NCBI RefSeq assembly: GCF_014287675.1
Contig: NZ_JACOPQ010000001.1
Span: 62,001 to 126,000, forward strand
Reading direction: 5' to 3'
Origin: Lawsonibacter faecis
GTDB lineage: Bacteria; Bacillota; Clostridia; Oscillospirales; Oscillospiraceae
Length of the DNA: 64,000 nucleotides
The position numbers and the translations under genes are program-made. The notes under the pieces were generated by a model. That model was not told where the DNA came from, did not search any database, and worked only from the letters and a program-made list of their open reading frames with translations. How positions within the stretch are numbered: position 1 is the first letter of the stretch; every line of letters begins with the position of its first letter. Shown in pieces: positions 1-8,505 of the stretch.

Positions 1-641
1 AGCGGGTGGCCCTGGCCCGCATCCTGGCAAGCGAGCCTCACGCTCTCCTCCTGGACGAGCCCTTCTCCGCGCTGGACAGCTATCTCCGCTGGCAGGTGGA
101 GCTGGAGCTGGGGGAGCTGCTCTCTCCCTTCCCCGGCCCGGTGCTTTTTGTCACCCACAGCCGGGACGAAGTCTACCGCATGTGCGAAAACGTCTGCGTG
201 CTGGACCACGGCCGATCCCAGCCGGAACAGGACGTCCATACTCTCTTTGATTCCCCCGCTACCGTCTCCTCCTGCCTCCTCACCGGCTGCAAGAATCTCT
301 CGCGGGCCGTTCCCGGCCCGGACGGCCGGGTGGCGTGCACGGACTGGGGCGTAAGCCTGGACCCCGGCAGGGACATTCCCGAGGGGACGACCCATGTGGG
401 CGTGCGCTCCCACTACCTGCGCCCAGTGGAGGCTCCCGGGGAGAACACCATCCCCTGCACGGTGGAGCGGGTCATCGACGACGTGTTTTCCACCGTGGTC
501 CTCCTCTCCACCCCCGGCGGCGGCGAAGGATACTCCCGCCTCCGCCTGGAGCTTCCCAAGGAGGCCTGGGCCGCCCTGTCCTCCCGGGACTCCCTCTGCC
601 TCCAAATCCGCCCCGAGGATTTGCTGCTCCTGAAAGATTGA
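1..641 (+). CDS. ABC transporter ATP-binding protein, molybdate-type (3' part only)
   Basis: The window opens inside this gene, so Walker A and most of the signature are missing. The visible part starts with the post-signature helix (RVALARIL), then Walker B and D-loop (LLDEPFSALD) and the switch histidine (VTHSRDEV). The C-terminal half has a TGCKNLSRA segment and ends in an IRPEDLLLL stretch, as in importer ATPases of the molybdate/sulfate type with a TOBE-like regulatory tail. It would power uptake at the inner face of the membrane. Its permease and binding protein should lie upstream, outside the window. Assignment to molybdate rather than another oxyanion is by resemblance only. A terminator hairpin follows directly. 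Confidence 0.75.
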   Translation, partial: RVALARILASEPHALLLDEPFSALDSYLRWQVELELGELLSPFPGPVLFVTHSRDEVYRMCENVCVLDHGRSQPEQDVHTLFDSPATVSSCLLTGCKNLSRAVPGPDGRVACTDWGVSLDPGRDIPEGTTHVGVRSHYLRPVEAPGENTIPCTVERVIDDVFSTVVLLSTPGGGEGYSRLRLELPKEAWAALSSRDSLCLQIRPEDLLLLKD

Positions 642-644
642 ATC

Positions 645-674
645 AAGGCCCTGCCTCTCACGAGGCAGGGCCTT
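645..674 (+). terminator. Hairpin after the ABC ATPase gene
   Basis: A perfect 13-bp stem (AAGGCCCTGCCTC and its complement) with a TCAC loop starts 3 nt after the stop codon. No clear T-run follows, so it may be a weak terminator or an mRNA 3'-end stabiliser. Confidence 0.55.
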
Positions 675-677
675 CCC

Positions 678-715
678 GCTTGTCAAAGAAGCCCATCGGA
701 GCTTCTTTGACAAGC
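678..715. repeat. Intergenic palindrome, copy 1 of 3
   Basis: Perfect 15-bp arms (GCTTGTCAAAGAAGC and complement) flank an 8-nt loop. The same core recurs at 25086-25133 and 28419-28466. It behaves like a small REP-type intergenic element. Confidence 0.6.
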
Positions 716-849
716 GGCATGACGGATGGGGCCGGGGTTCTTGGGGGCATGGCGGCGGGCGCGGCAATCACCCCGGCGGCTATACCTTCTCCCCGAAATC
801 TATTTGCCAACCGCCGCTCAAATAGGGTAGAATAGGGAAAGAGCCGCAT

Positions 850-867
850 CTTAAAGGCTTCTTAAGG
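850..867 (+). promoter_or_regulatory. Candidate OmpR-family direct repeat
   Basis: CTTAAAGG and CTTAAGG start 11 bp apart, about one helical turn, 60-75 bp upstream of the response-regulator gene. This spacing is typical of OmpR/PhoB-type dimer binding, so autoregulation is plausible. It is weak evidence without a third copy or other targets. Confidence 0.25.
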
Positions 868-925
868 ATTTCCCCCGTTGCGATTTAAACTTCCCCGGTT
901 ATGATACTGATATGAGGTGAATGCG

Positions 926-1621
926 TTGTACAACATTCTCATCTGCGACGATGACCGCGACATCGTCTCCGCACTGGACATCTACCTGACCAGCGAGGGC
1001 TACCGCACCTTCAAGGCTTTCGACGGCACCGAGGTGCTCACTCTGGTGGAGCGGGAGGATATCCACCTGATTCTGATGGACATCATGATGCCCGGCCTGG
1101 ACGGCATCCGCACCACGGCAAAGCTGCGGGAGAAGTGCAATATCCCCATCATCCTTCTCACCGCCAAGAGCGAGGACTCGGACAAGGTGCTGGGCCTCAA
1201 CATCGGGGCCGACGACTATATCACCAAGCCTTTCAATCCCATCGAGGTCATCGCCCGGGTGAAATCCCAGCTCCGGCGGTACACCACCCTGGGCGGGCGC
1301 GGGGTTCAGGAGGAGACCAGCCTCCTGCGCAACGGCGGCATCACCATGGACGACGCCGCCAAGTCGGTCACGGTGGACGGCGAGAGCGTGTCCCTCACCC
1401 CCATTGAGTACAACATCCTCAAGCTGCTCATTTCCAACCCCGGCCGGGTTTTCTCTACCGGACAGATCTACGAGCAGGTGTGGAACGACCCCTCCCTGGG
1501 CTCAGAGAACACTGTGGCGGTCCATATCCGCCACCTGCGGGAGAAGATTGAGATTGACCCCGCCAATCCCCGCTACCTCAAGGTAGTCTGGGGCTTGGGC
1601 TATAAGATGGAAAAGCTGTAA
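926..1621 (+). CDS. OmpR/VanR-family response regulator
   Basis: A 231-aa two-domain regulator. The receiver domain has the acidic pair (CDDD, residues 7-10), phospho-acceptor Asp52 in LILMDIMMPG and the conserved Lys101 in DYITKPF. The C-terminal half is a winged-helix DNA-binding domain of the Trans_reg_C type (SLTPIEYNILKLL, then VHIRHLREKIE). I place the start at TTG 926 because GAGGTGA at 914-920 is a good ribosome site for it; an in-frame GTG at 917 lies inside that site. The histidine kinase gene follows 72 nt downstream, so the two form a cognate pair. The signal sensed is not evident from the sequence. Confidence 0.9.
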   Translation: MYNILICDDDRDIVSALDIYLTSEGYRTFKAFDGTEVLTLVEREDIHLILMDIMMPGLDGIRTTAKLREKCNIPIILLTAKSEDSDKVLGLNIGADDYITKPFNPIEVIARVKSQLRRYTTLGGRGVQEETSLLRNGGITMDDAAKSVTVDGESVSLTPIEYNILKLLISNPGRVFSTGQIYEQVWNDPSLGSENTVAVHIRHLREKIEIDPANPRYLKVVWGLGYKMEKL

Positions 1622-1693
1622 GAGACGGATCGCCGCGTCACGGCCTGCGCCGGCCGGGGAATCCGCCCTGAACCCCTTCTAGGAGTGATTCCC

Positions 1694-3838
1694 ATGATGA
1701 AGCTGAATACCGCCCGCTCGAATCCGGTCTACCGTGCCGGTGCCTTCCTTCTGTGCCTGGTGCTGGTGTCGGTGGCCTTCTGGTCCACGTTCATGATCAC
1801 CTGGAAGTGGGATGATTTCTGGACCGGCGGGGATTACTACAGCAGCTATACCGCGGTGGACGATGCGCAGGACTTCGTATACGGCCTGCGGGAGATTCTT
1901 CAGCTCCGGCAGCAGCAGGAGTGGGGCGGCACCCTGAACTACTCCGAGCAGGAGCGGCTGGCCTTTTTGGAGAAGCAGCTCGACCCCTCGGCCACCAATT
2001 TCCGCTACCAAATCCACGACCAGGACGGCCGCCTGCTGGACGACAACCTGGGCGGCGCCTCCCTGGAGAACGTGGCGGGCTTTGAGCGCTCCTCCACGGA
2101 GGTGCTCACCATGGATCAGCAGCTTCACAGGGCCGACGTCACGTTTGAGGACGATGAGGCCGACGTCATTCTTCTCCGGGTCATGATGAAAAACGGCGTC
2201 CGCGTGGAGTGCGACCCCAGGGAGAGCAGGGGCCAGTACAACGAGTACGGCTACTTCTCCGACGGCTACCAGTTCTACAATTACGACTCCGAATACGATA
2301 CCCGCATCAGAACCCGCGAGGTGGTCATTGAGTATGGCGTTGCCCGGCCCATGACGGTGCAGGACGAGTTCGCCGAGAGTATGACAAGCTACCAGAAATT
2401 CCAGAAGACGCTGCCCGTCGTGGCGATTGTGGCATTGATCTCCTGCCTTCTGTCCGTGGCGTCTCTGGTCTTCCTCTGCGCTGCCGCCGGGCGGCAGGAG
2501 GACGGCACCGTCGCCCCCGGCTGGCAGGAGCGCATCCCCTACGATGTGTATCTGCTGCTCGACTGTACGCTGTGGGCAGTCCTTTTCAATGCCGGGGACC
2601 AGATCACGTGGGCGTTCAATCAGGGCAGCGGCCGCCCTGCTGTCTTTGTGGGCCTGGGCGTCTTCACGCTCCTGGGCGCCGCTCTGGCGGTGGGCCTCAT
2701 TCTCACCACCACCGTCCGGCTGAAGATGCGCCGCCTTCTGCGCGGCACCCTGGTCTGGCGGTTCTTCGCCGCCATCGGCCGTGGGGTTGGCGGCGTGGTC
2801 CGCGGCTGGTCCCTCAGCCGCAAGACGGTCATCTTCTTCCTGCTGTATCTGCTGGGCACACTCCTCACCACCCTCACCGTTATCCTCATCCCCGTCTACC
2901 AGGGCTTTGTCCTCTGGTGCCTGTGCCGCTGGGCGCGGCAGTGGCGGGCCATCCGGGCGGGCACCGCCAAAATTGTGGGCGGAGACCCGGACTATAAGAT
3001 TGAGACCAACGGCATGTACCGGGACCTGCGGCAGCACGCCGAGCAGCTTAACGATTTGGGCGGGGCCATCGGCACCGCCGTGGACGAGCGGATGCAGTCC
3101 GAGCGCTTCAAGGCGGAGCTCATCACCAACGTCTCCCACGACCTGAAGACGCCCCTCACCTCCATCATCAACTACGTGGATCTTTTGAAAAAGGTGCCCA
3201 TTGAAAACCCCCAGGCCGCCGAATATATTGAGGTGCTGGACCGCAAAAGCCAGCGGCTCAAGAAGCTCACCGAGGACCTGGTGGAGGCCAGCAAGGCGTC
3301 CACCGGCAGCCTGACCGTCAACAAGGAGCGTCTGGGCATGGCTCAGCTGGTGGTCCAGGCCTTGGGCGAGTACGAGGAGAAATTTGAGCAGAAGCGGCTG
3401 GAGGTGGTCCCCGTCCTGCCCGACCACGAGTTCTACGTCTGGGCCGACGGCCGCCACCTGTGGCGGGTCATCGACAACCTGCTGTCCAACTGCTATAAAT
3501 ACGCCCTGGAGGGTACCCGGATCTACCTCAATGTGGTCCGCTGGGACGGAAGCATTACCCTCTCCATTAAAAATATTTCCCGCCAGGCACTGAATATCCC
3601 GCCCGACCAGCTCATGGAGCGCTTCGTCCGCGGCGAGGAGTCCCGCTCCACCGAGGGCTCCGGCCTGGGACTTTCCATTGCCCGCAGCCTCACCGAGCTC
3701 CAGGACGGCACCTTCCGGCTGGATATCGACGGGGACCTCTTTAAGGCCGCCATCTCCTTCCCGGAGGCCATCGCCCTGCCCGAGAATGCGGGCGAGGACG
3801 GCCTGGACACCAACGAGCCCACCGAGCACAGCGCATGA
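1694..3838 (+). CDS. Membrane sensor histidine kinase
   Basis: About 714 aa, starting at ATG 1694 with AGGAGTGA 6 nt upstream. An N-terminal membrane segment is followed by an extracytoplasmic region of about 200 residues, then several more hydrophobic segments. The transmitter has the H-box NVSHDLKTPLTSI, N-box NLLSNCYKYAL and G-box GSGLGLSIARSL. It should autophosphorylate and pass phosphate to the adjacent response regulator. The large, mildly acidic sensor region has no domain that I recognise. VanS-like kinases are the closest type, but several central membrane segments make it larger than a classical VanS. A strong terminator follows. Confidence 0.88.
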   Translation: MMKLNTARSNPVYRAGAFLLCLVLVSVAFWSTFMITWKWDDFWTGGDYYSSYTAVDDAQDFVYGLREILQLRQQQEWGGTLNYSEQERLAFLEKQLDPSATNFRYQIHDQDGRLLDDNLGGASLENVAGFERSSTEVLTMDQQLHRADVTFEDDEADVILLRVMMKNGVRVECDPRESRGQYNEYGYFSDGYQFYNYDSEYDTRIRTREVVIEYGVARPMTVQDEFAESMTSYQKFQKTLPVVAIVALISCLLSVASLVFLCAAAGRQEDGTVAPGWQERIPYDVYLLLDCTLWAVLFNAGDQITWAFNQGSGRPAVFVGLGVFTLLGAALAVGLILTTTVRLKMRRLLRGTLVWRFFAAIGRGVGGVVRGWSLSRKTVIFFLLYLLGTLLTTLTVILIPVYQGFVLWCLCRWARQWRAIRAGTAKIVGGDPDYKIETNGMYRDLRQHAEQLNDLGGAIGTAVDERMQSERFKAELITNVSHDLKTPLTSIINYVDLLKKVPIENPQAAEYIEVLDRKSQRLKKLTEDLVEASKASTGSLTVNKERLGMAQLVVQALGEYEEKFEQKRLEVVPVLPDHEFYVWADGRHLWRVIDNLLSNCYKYALEGTRIYLNVVRWDGSITLSIKNISRQALNIPPDQLMERFVRGEESRSTEGSGLGLSIARSLTELQDGTFRLDIDGDLFKAAISFPEAIALPENAGEDGLDTNEPTEHSA

Positions 3839-3846
3839 CTTTTAAT

Positions 3847-3886
3847 CCGCATGGGATACTATCATGGTATCCCATGCGGTTTTTTT
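3847..3886 (+). terminator. Intrinsic terminator of the two-component operon
   Basis: A 13-bp stem (CCGCATGGGATAC and complement), a 7-nt loop and a run of seven T begin 8 nt after the kinase stop codon. Confidence 0.9.
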
Positions 3887-3939
3887 ATCCGCTCAGCGCC
3901 CCGCCGCGGGCGGAAGTTTCCCTCCCAGTCAAATTTTTC

Positions 3940-3984
3940 TTTTCAAACGGCTTCTCCTGTGCTATACTATTATCAAGAATAATT
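3940..3984 (+). promoter_or_regulatory. Candidate promoter and palindrome upstream of the flavoprotein gene
   Basis: TATACT at 3963-3968 is a good -10; the -35 (TTTTCA, 3940-3945) is only fair at 17 bp. The perfect palindrome AGAATAATTCT (3974-3984) sits at the start-site region and resembles half of a Fur/PerR-type operator. An iron or peroxide link is a guess. Confidence 0.35.
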
Positions 3985-4018
3985 CTCATTAGTTTCTATA
4001 GAGAAAGGATGCGCGCGT

Positions 4019-4924
4019 ATGTACGATATCATCATCATCGGCGGCGGCCCCGCGGGGCTGACGGCCGCAATCTACGCCAAGCGGGCGGGCTATACCGCCC
4101 TGATTCTGGAGGGCGGCGCCCCCGGCGGCCAGGCGGCCACCACCCCGGAGATTGAAAACTGGCCCGGCATCAAAAACGTGGCGGGCTCCGACTTCTCCAT
4201 GAACCTCTATGAGCAGTCCAGAGCGCTGGGCGCGGAGATGAAGTTCGAGGGCGTCACCGGCCTCGCGGACGGGGGCCGGGTGAAGAGCGTCACCACCCCG
4301 TCGGGCGTATACGACGGCAGGGCCGTCATCATCGCCAACGGCGTCCGCCGCAGGAAGCTGGAGGTCCCCGGCGAGGAACGGCTGGCGGGCCGGGGCATGA
4401 GCTACTGCGCCACCTGCGACGGCAACTTCTTCCGCGGGAAGGACGTGGCCGTAGTGGGCGGAGGCAATACCGCCCTGGAGGACGCCCTCTTCCTGGCCAA
4501 CATCTGTCCCAGAGTCTATCTCATCCACCGCCGGGATGCCTTCCGGGCCGAAAAGCACCTGACCGACGGTCTGGCCGGGGCGGACGCGGTGGAGCGGGTG
4601 ATGAACACCAAGGTACTGGAGATTCTGGGCGAACAGAAGGTGGAGGCCATCCGGGTGGAGGGTCCCGGCGGAAAGCGGGAGCTTCCGGTGGCGGGCGTCT
4701 TCGCAGCCGTCGGCCTCATTCCCGACAACGCCGCCTTCGCCCCGCCCGTGGCGCTGGATCAGCACGGCTATATCCTGGCCGGCGAGGACACCCATACCAA
4801 CGTCCCCGGCGTCTTCGCCGCCGGCGATACCCGCGTCAAGGATCTGCGCCAACTGGTCACCGCCGCCGCCGACGGAGCGGCGGCCGCCTTTCAGGCCGGA
4901 CGGTACCTCCAGAGCCTCGTCTAA
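4019..4924 (+). CDS. trxB: Thioredoxin-disulfide reductase family flavoprotein
   Basis: A 301-aa FAD/NAD(P)H oxidoreductase of typical TrxB length. The N-terminal FAD-binding motif is GGGPAGLTAAIYAKRAG, the redox-active pair is in CATCDG (about residues 131-136), and the second dinucleotide-binding motif is VVGGGNTALEDALF. The C-terminal FAD motif is GVFAAGDTR. It would transfer reducing equivalents to thioredoxin or a related small dithiol protein in the cytoplasm. The start at ATG 4019 is preceded by AGAAAGGA. It stands alone between terminators, with no thioredoxin gene beside it, so a ferredoxin-dependent or NADH-dependent variant cannot be excluded. Confidence 0.88.
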   Translation: MYDIIIIGGGPAGLTAAIYAKRAGYTALILEGGAPGGQAATTPEIENWPGIKNVAGSDFSMNLYEQSRALGAEMKFEGVTGLADGGRVKSVTTPSGVYDGRAVIIANGVRRRKLEVPGEERLAGRGMSYCATCDGNFFRGKDVAVVGGGNTALEDALFLANICPRVYLIHRRDAFRAEKHLTDGLAGADAVERVMNTKVLEILGEQKVEAIRVEGPGGKRELPVAGVFAAVGLIPDNAAFAPPVALDQHGYILAGEDTHTNVPGVFAAGDTRVKDLRQLVTAAADGAAAAFQAGRYLQSLV

Positions 4925-4937
4925 AAAGGTTTACCTG

Positions 4938-4966
4938 CGGCCGCCCAGACTTGGGCGGCCGTTTTT
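4938..4966 (+). terminator. Intrinsic terminator after trxB
   Basis: A 10-bp GC-rich stem (CGGCCGCCCA and complement), a GACT loop and five T residues, 14 nt after the stop codon. Confidence 0.88.
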
Positions 4967-4998
4967 GATGCCTTTGGGGCATGGGACGCAGATTCCAC

Positions 4999-5053
4999 TT
5001 GACAATGCCTCCTCTCCGCGTTATATTGACTATATCGTTTATTTTGGTCAAAT
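4999..5053 (+). promoter_or_regulatory. Sigma-A promoter and putative TetR operator
   Basis: TTGACA (4999-5004) and TATATT (5022-5027) are separated by exactly 17 bp. Inverted half-sites (ATTGAC at 5024-5029 and GTCAAATA at 5046-5053) overlap the -10 and the start-site region, upstream of a tetR gene. Autorepression by that TetR protein is the simple reading. Confidence 0.6.
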
Positions 5054-5070
5054 AGTTTTGAGGTGATTTT

Positions 5071-5676
5071 ATGGCTCCCAAATCCTTCTCCGGCCAGGAG
5101 CGCACTCTGATTGACCAGCGGCTCCGTGCCGCCGCCGCCGAATGCCTGGAACGCTACGGCGTCCGCAAGACCACCGTGGACGAGCTGGTCCGCCGGGCCG
5201 GCATTCCCAAGGGCACCTTCTACCTGTTTTACCCCTCCAAGGAGGCGCTCTTCTTCTCCCTCTTCATTGAGTACCATAACCGCATCCATCAAGGCTTTCT
5301 GGTCAGGCTGTCGCAGGCGGGGGAACAAATCGGCTGGCGGGAATTTGCCGATGCTCTGCTCTCCATGTGCCAGGTGGCGGCGGATACCTTTTTACTCCCC
5401 CTGATGACGGAGGGCGGGCTGGAGCTCATTCTCCGCAAGCTGCCGCCCGAGCTGGTGGCGGAGCACCAGCAGACCGACGACGGAAGCGTGGAGCTGCTCT
5501 TCGCTCAGCTGCCGCAGCTGGCGGGGAAGGACCCAAAGGCTTACAGCGCGGCCCTTCGGGGCGCGGCCATGTTCTATATGCACAGGCCCGAGATCGGCGA
5601 GGAGCATTTTGACGACGCTTTGAAGATTACGGTTTATGGAATTTGTAGAGAGCTTTTTTCGGAGGATTCACCATGA
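5071..5676 (+). CDS. TetR/AcrR-family transcriptional regulator
   Basis: A 201-aa protein with an N-terminal TetR helix-turn-helix (residues about 13-55: RLRAAAAECLERYGVRKTT, then GIPKGTFYLFYPSKEALF). The C-terminal ligand domain is not assignable to a ligand. GAGGTG lies 7 nt before ATG 5071. Its stop overlaps the start of the ABC ATPase gene by 4 nt (ATGA), so it leads a four-gene operon tetR-ATPase-permease-permease. That layout suggests it represses its own operon and responds to the compound the transporter exports. Confidence 0.92.
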   Translation: MAPKSFSGQERTLIDQRLRAAAAECLERYGVRKTTVDELVRRAGIPKGTFYLFYPSKEALFFSLFIEYHNRIHQGFLVRLSQAGEQIGWREFADALLSMCQVAADTFLLPLMTEGGLELILRKLPPELVAEHQQTDDGSVELLFAQLPQLAGKDPKAYSAALRGAAMFYMHRPEIGEEHFDDALKITVYGICRELFSEDSP

Positions 5677-6521
5677 TTACGGTACAAAACCTGTGTTTTG
5701 GATACACAAAGGCCCCGTTTATTGAAAATATGAGCTTTTCTGTAGAGCAAGGCGAGATTTTTGGTTTTCTCGGCCCCTCCGGCGCGGGCAAATCCACCCT
5801 CCAGAAGCTCCTGACCGGCCTTCTGAGCGGCTATACCGGCTCGGCGGTGGCGGCGGGCACGGAGATCGCCAAACGGGGGCGGGACTTCTATGAAAAGATC
5901 GGCGTGGACTTTGAATTTCCCTGCCTGTACGAAAAATTGACGGCCCGGGAGAACCTGGATTTTTTCGGCTCCCTCTACCAGGGTCCCCTCCGCAGCCGGG
6001 ACGCCCTGCTGGATTCGGTGGGCCTTCTGCGGGACGCGGACAAGAAGGTGGCCGGGTTCTCCAAGGGCATGAAGGCCCGGCTGGGCTTTATCCGCGCCCT
6101 CCTTCACGACCCCGCCCTCCTCTTTTTGGACGAGCCCACCTCCGGCCTGGACCCGGCCAACGCCCGGGTGATGAAGGATCTCATTCTGGCGGAGCGGGAC
6201 GCGGGGAAGACGGTGGTCCTCACCACCCACAACATGGCCGATGCCGCGGAGCTGTGCGACCGGGTGGCTTTCATCGTGGACGGGACCATCCGCGCGCTGG
6301 ACACCCCTCACAATCTGGTCATGCGCAGGGGCGCGGCAAGGCTCGTCTACACCTGGCTGGAAAACGGCGGGGAGCGCTCCGCCGCCTGTCCCCTGGACGG
6401 CACGGGGGACGACGCCGTTCTCTCCGCTCTCGTGGCCGAAGGAGGGCTGCGCACCATCCACTCCCAGGAGCCCACCCTCAACGACGTGTTCCTGGAGATC
6501 ACGGGGAGGGCGCTGCAATGA
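5673..6521 (+). CDS. ABC exporter ATP-binding protein
   Basis: A 282-aa nucleotide-binding subunit with Walker A (GPSGAGKST), a signature written as FSKGMKARLGF, Walker B (LLFLDEPTSGLDP) and switch region (VLTTHNMADAAELCD). This is the CcmA/DrrA-type branch of export ATPases. It overlaps its neighbours by 4 nt on each side, so translation is probably coupled through the whole operon. With the two following membrane proteins it would form a drug, peptide or lipid exporter. The substrate cannot be read from sequence. Confidence 0.93.
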   Translation: MITVQNLCFGYTKAPFIENMSFSVEQGEIFGFLGPSGAGKSTLQKLLTGLLSGYTGSAVAAGTEIAKRGRDFYEKIGVDFEFPCLYEKLTARENLDFFGSLYQGPLRSRDALLDSVGLLRDADKKVAGFSKGMKARLGFIRALLHDPALLFLDEPTSGLDPANARVMKDLILAERDAGKTVVLTTHNMADAAELCDRVAFIVDGTIRALDTPHNLVMRRGAARLVYTWLENGGERSAACPLDGTGDDAVLSALVAEGGLRTIHSQEPTLNDVFLEITGRALQ

Positions 6522-7189
6522 GACTGACCGCCCTGCTCCGCGCCGACCTGAAGTTTTTGGTCAGGTACGGCTTTCTCGCCCTCTACGCCCTCTTCTGCCT
6601 CCTCTACCTTCTGATTCTGGCCGCCTGTCCCGCCGGGCTGCGGGAGACGGTCTGCACGTTTCTGGTCTTTACCGACCCGGCGGCCATGGGGCTCTTTTTT
6701 ATGGGCGCCCTGCTGCTGCTGGAGAAGAGCCAGCGGGTGCTGCCCGCCCTGGCGGTCTCTCCCGCCCCGGCCTGGGCCTATGTGTGCTCCAAGGCCCTGG
6801 CCTTCGCCCTGGCGGGTACGCTGGTGGGGGCGGTGCTGAGTGTGTTCAGCCCGGCGGAGGTCCTGGCCCCCCGGCTCCTGACCCTTCTCACCGGCGGTTT
6901 TTTCTTCTCCCTGTTGGGCATGACGGCGGGCCTCCACAGTGGCAGCCTCAACCGCTTTATCCTGCTCTCCACCGCTCTTGAGGTGCTCTTCTGCCTGCCG
7001 GGACTGCTGGGCCTTCTGGGTATGCTGCCCGGGTGGCTCTCCTGGCATCCCGGCGCGCTGATCGCGGCGGGACTGCGGGGTAATCCGGCCGCCCCCCTCC
7101 TGCTGCTGCCCTGGGTGGCCGCGGCCTTTGCCCTGACCGCCCGGACGGCGGGACGCAGACTGACCGACATGGGAGGAGTGAGGCTATGA
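6518..7189 (+). CDS. ABC exporter membrane subunit 1
   Basis: A 223-aa hydrophobic protein starting at ATG 6518, inside the ATGA overlap with the ATPase gene. A longer upstream reading frame exists but runs antiparallel to the ATPase reading. About six membrane segments are visible, for example YGFLALYALFCLLYLLIL near residue 16. Together with the next gene it would make a heterodimeric permease. It has no recognisable family motif beyond resemblance to ABC-2 type fluoroquinolone or bacteriocin exporters in Clostridia. Confidence 0.82.
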   Translation: MRLTALLRADLKFLVRYGFLALYALFCLLYLLILAACPAGLRETVCTFLVFTDPAAMGLFFMGALLLLEKSQRVLPALAVSPAPAWAYVCSKALAFALAGTLVGAVLSVFSPAEVLAPRLLTLLTGGFFFSLLGMTAGLHSGSLNRFILLSTALEVLFCLPGLLGLLGMLPGWLSWHPGALIAAGLRGNPAAPLLLLPWVAAAFALTARTAGRRLTDMGGVRL

Positions 7190-7899
7190 CCGCCGCAGTC
7201 GCCTCCCTGCGGGGGTTCTGGGCCGCGCTGCGCTCGGATTTGATGCTCTTCTGGGTTCTGCCCGTGCCGCTGCTGGCCGCCGCCGCCCTCCGGTTGCTCC
7301 TCCCCCTGGCCGAGGGCTGGCTCACCGCATATTTTCAAGCCGGGGCCGTTCTCGCGCCCTATTACCTCATATCCGACCTGCTGGTGGCGGTGGTCGCCCC
7401 CGTTCTGCTGGCCTACGTCTCGGTGATGGTGGTGCTGGAGGAGCGGGACGACGGCCTGACCCGGTATCTGGCGGTGACCCCTCTGGGCCGGGGCGGGTAT
7501 CTTCTCACCCGGGTTTTTGTCCCCGTCCTGCTGGGGGCTGCATATACAGTGCCCCTTCTCGCCTGCCTCTCCCTCACCCGGCCGGCTCCCTGGCTGATAC
7601 TGCCACTGGCCCTGTCGGGCGGCCTCTCCGGCGCCATCTCCGCCCTGCTGGTGCCCGCCTTCGCGGGGAACAAGGTGGAGGGCATGGCCCTGGTCAAGCT
7701 CTCCACGCTGGCGCTGACCGGGCTGTTCCTCCCCTTCTTCCTGGACGGCCCGCTCCAGTATGCAGCCGCCTTTCTCCCCTCCTTTTGGATGGCTCGGCTG
7801 GCCCTGGACGGCCAGGTATTCTGGCTCCTGCCCACGGTCCTCACGGGACTGGGGTGGCTTTGGCTCCTCTGCCGCCGTTTCGCCCGGAAGCTTATCTGA
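7186..7899 (+). CDS. ABC exporter membrane subunit 2
   Basis: A 237-aa ABC-2 type integral membrane protein with about six hydrophobic segments. Its ATG lies in a 4-nt overlap with the stop of the preceding permease. A central cytoplasmic segment (EERDDGLTRYLAVTPLG) matches the conserved coupling loop of ABC-2 permeases, where ERE/EERD followed by TP is typical. It completes the tetR-regulated export operon. Confidence 0.83.
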   Translation: MTAAVASLRGFWAALRSDLMLFWVLPVPLLAAAALRLLLPLAEGWLTAYFQAGAVLAPYYLISDLLVAVVAPVLLAYVSVMVVLEERDDGLTRYLAVTPLGRGGYLLTRVFVPVLLGAAYTVPLLACLSLTRPAPWLILPLALSGGLSGAISALLVPAFAGNKVEGMALVKLSTLALTGLFLPFFLDGPLQYAAAFLPSFWMARLALDGQVFWLLPTVLTGLGWLWLLCRRFARKLI

Positions 7900-7985
7900 G
7901 GCGGAGATACCGGGTGCGGGGCAATATTGTGCAAGAAAAACGCGCCTCTTTCTGGTATGGTCCTATCAGAAGGGGGCGCGTTATA

Positions 7986-8408
7986 TTGGATTATCAGAGC
8001 GAGAAATGTGTGATGGTGATAGACGGGGCGCTGCCCACGGGGGTCATCGCCAATACGGCGGCCATCCTGGGCGTGACGCTGGGCAAACGGCAGCCCGATG
8101 CCGTGGGTCCGGACGTGACGGACAAGGGCGGCAGACTCCACTTGGGCATCGTGGCCCTGCCGGTGCCCATCCTGCGCACCGACGGGCTGCAGCTCAAGCT
8201 CCTGCGCGAGCGGCTCTACCAGCCGGAATTCGCCGGGGTGACGGTGGTGGACTTCTCCGATGTGGCCCAGGGCTGCCGTGTGTACGAGGAGTATATCAAG
8301 CGGGCCGGGCAGGTGGAGAGCTGCGGGATGAACTACCTGGGGCTGGCCCTCTGCGGCCCGAAAAAGCTGGTCAACAAGCTGACGGGGAGCATGCCGCTGC
8401 TGCGGTAG
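7986..8408 (+). CDS. DUF2000 domain protein
   Basis: About 140 aa, matching the usual DUF2000 length. The N-terminal KCVMVIDGALPTGVIANT and the following AAILGVTLGK are the family hallmark. I choose TTG 7986 because AGAAGGGGG lies 10 nt upstream and the family conservation starts right after it. The function is unknown; family members are small cytoplasmic proteins without a demonstrated activity. It is separated from the ABC operon by 86 nt and shares a bidirectional terminator with the convergent DegV gene. Confidence 0.8.
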   Translation: MDYQSEKCVMVIDGALPTGVIANTAAILGVTLGKRQPDAVGPDVTDKGGRLHLGIVALPVPILRTDGLQLKLLRERLYQPEFAGVTVVDFSDVAQGCRVYEEYIKRAGQVESCGMNYLGLALCGPKKLVNKLTGSMPLLR

Positions 8409-8466
8409 GCCGGGACGGCGAAGGGCTGGAAGGCGGTACCGCCCCTACGCCGGCCCCCACTGATGT

Positions 8467-8502
8467 AAAAATGACGTACTGCTCACGCAGTACGTCATTT
8501 TT
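8467..8502. terminator. Bidirectional terminator between DUF2000 and degV
   Basis: A perfect 16-bp stem (AAAAATGACGTACTGC and complement) with a TCAC loop carries T-runs on both strands between two convergent genes. Confidence 0.92.
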
Positions 8503-8505
8503 AAT

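Noticed and set aside
1679..3829. A 716-codon open frame on the minus strand opposite the histidine kinase gene
   Set aside because: It is low-complexity (Gly, Ala, Val, His, Asp rich) and mirrors a clear kinase with all motifs. Long antisense frames are expected in GC-rich codon-biased DNA; similar shadows at 19463-21076, 21277-22899, 26739-28364 and 42932-44731 were dropped for the same reason.
6254..6517. An N-terminal extension of the first ABC permease
   Set aside because: The frame is open upstream only as a shadow of the ATPase gene; the ATGA overlap at 6518 is the natural start and the hydrophobic protein begins there.
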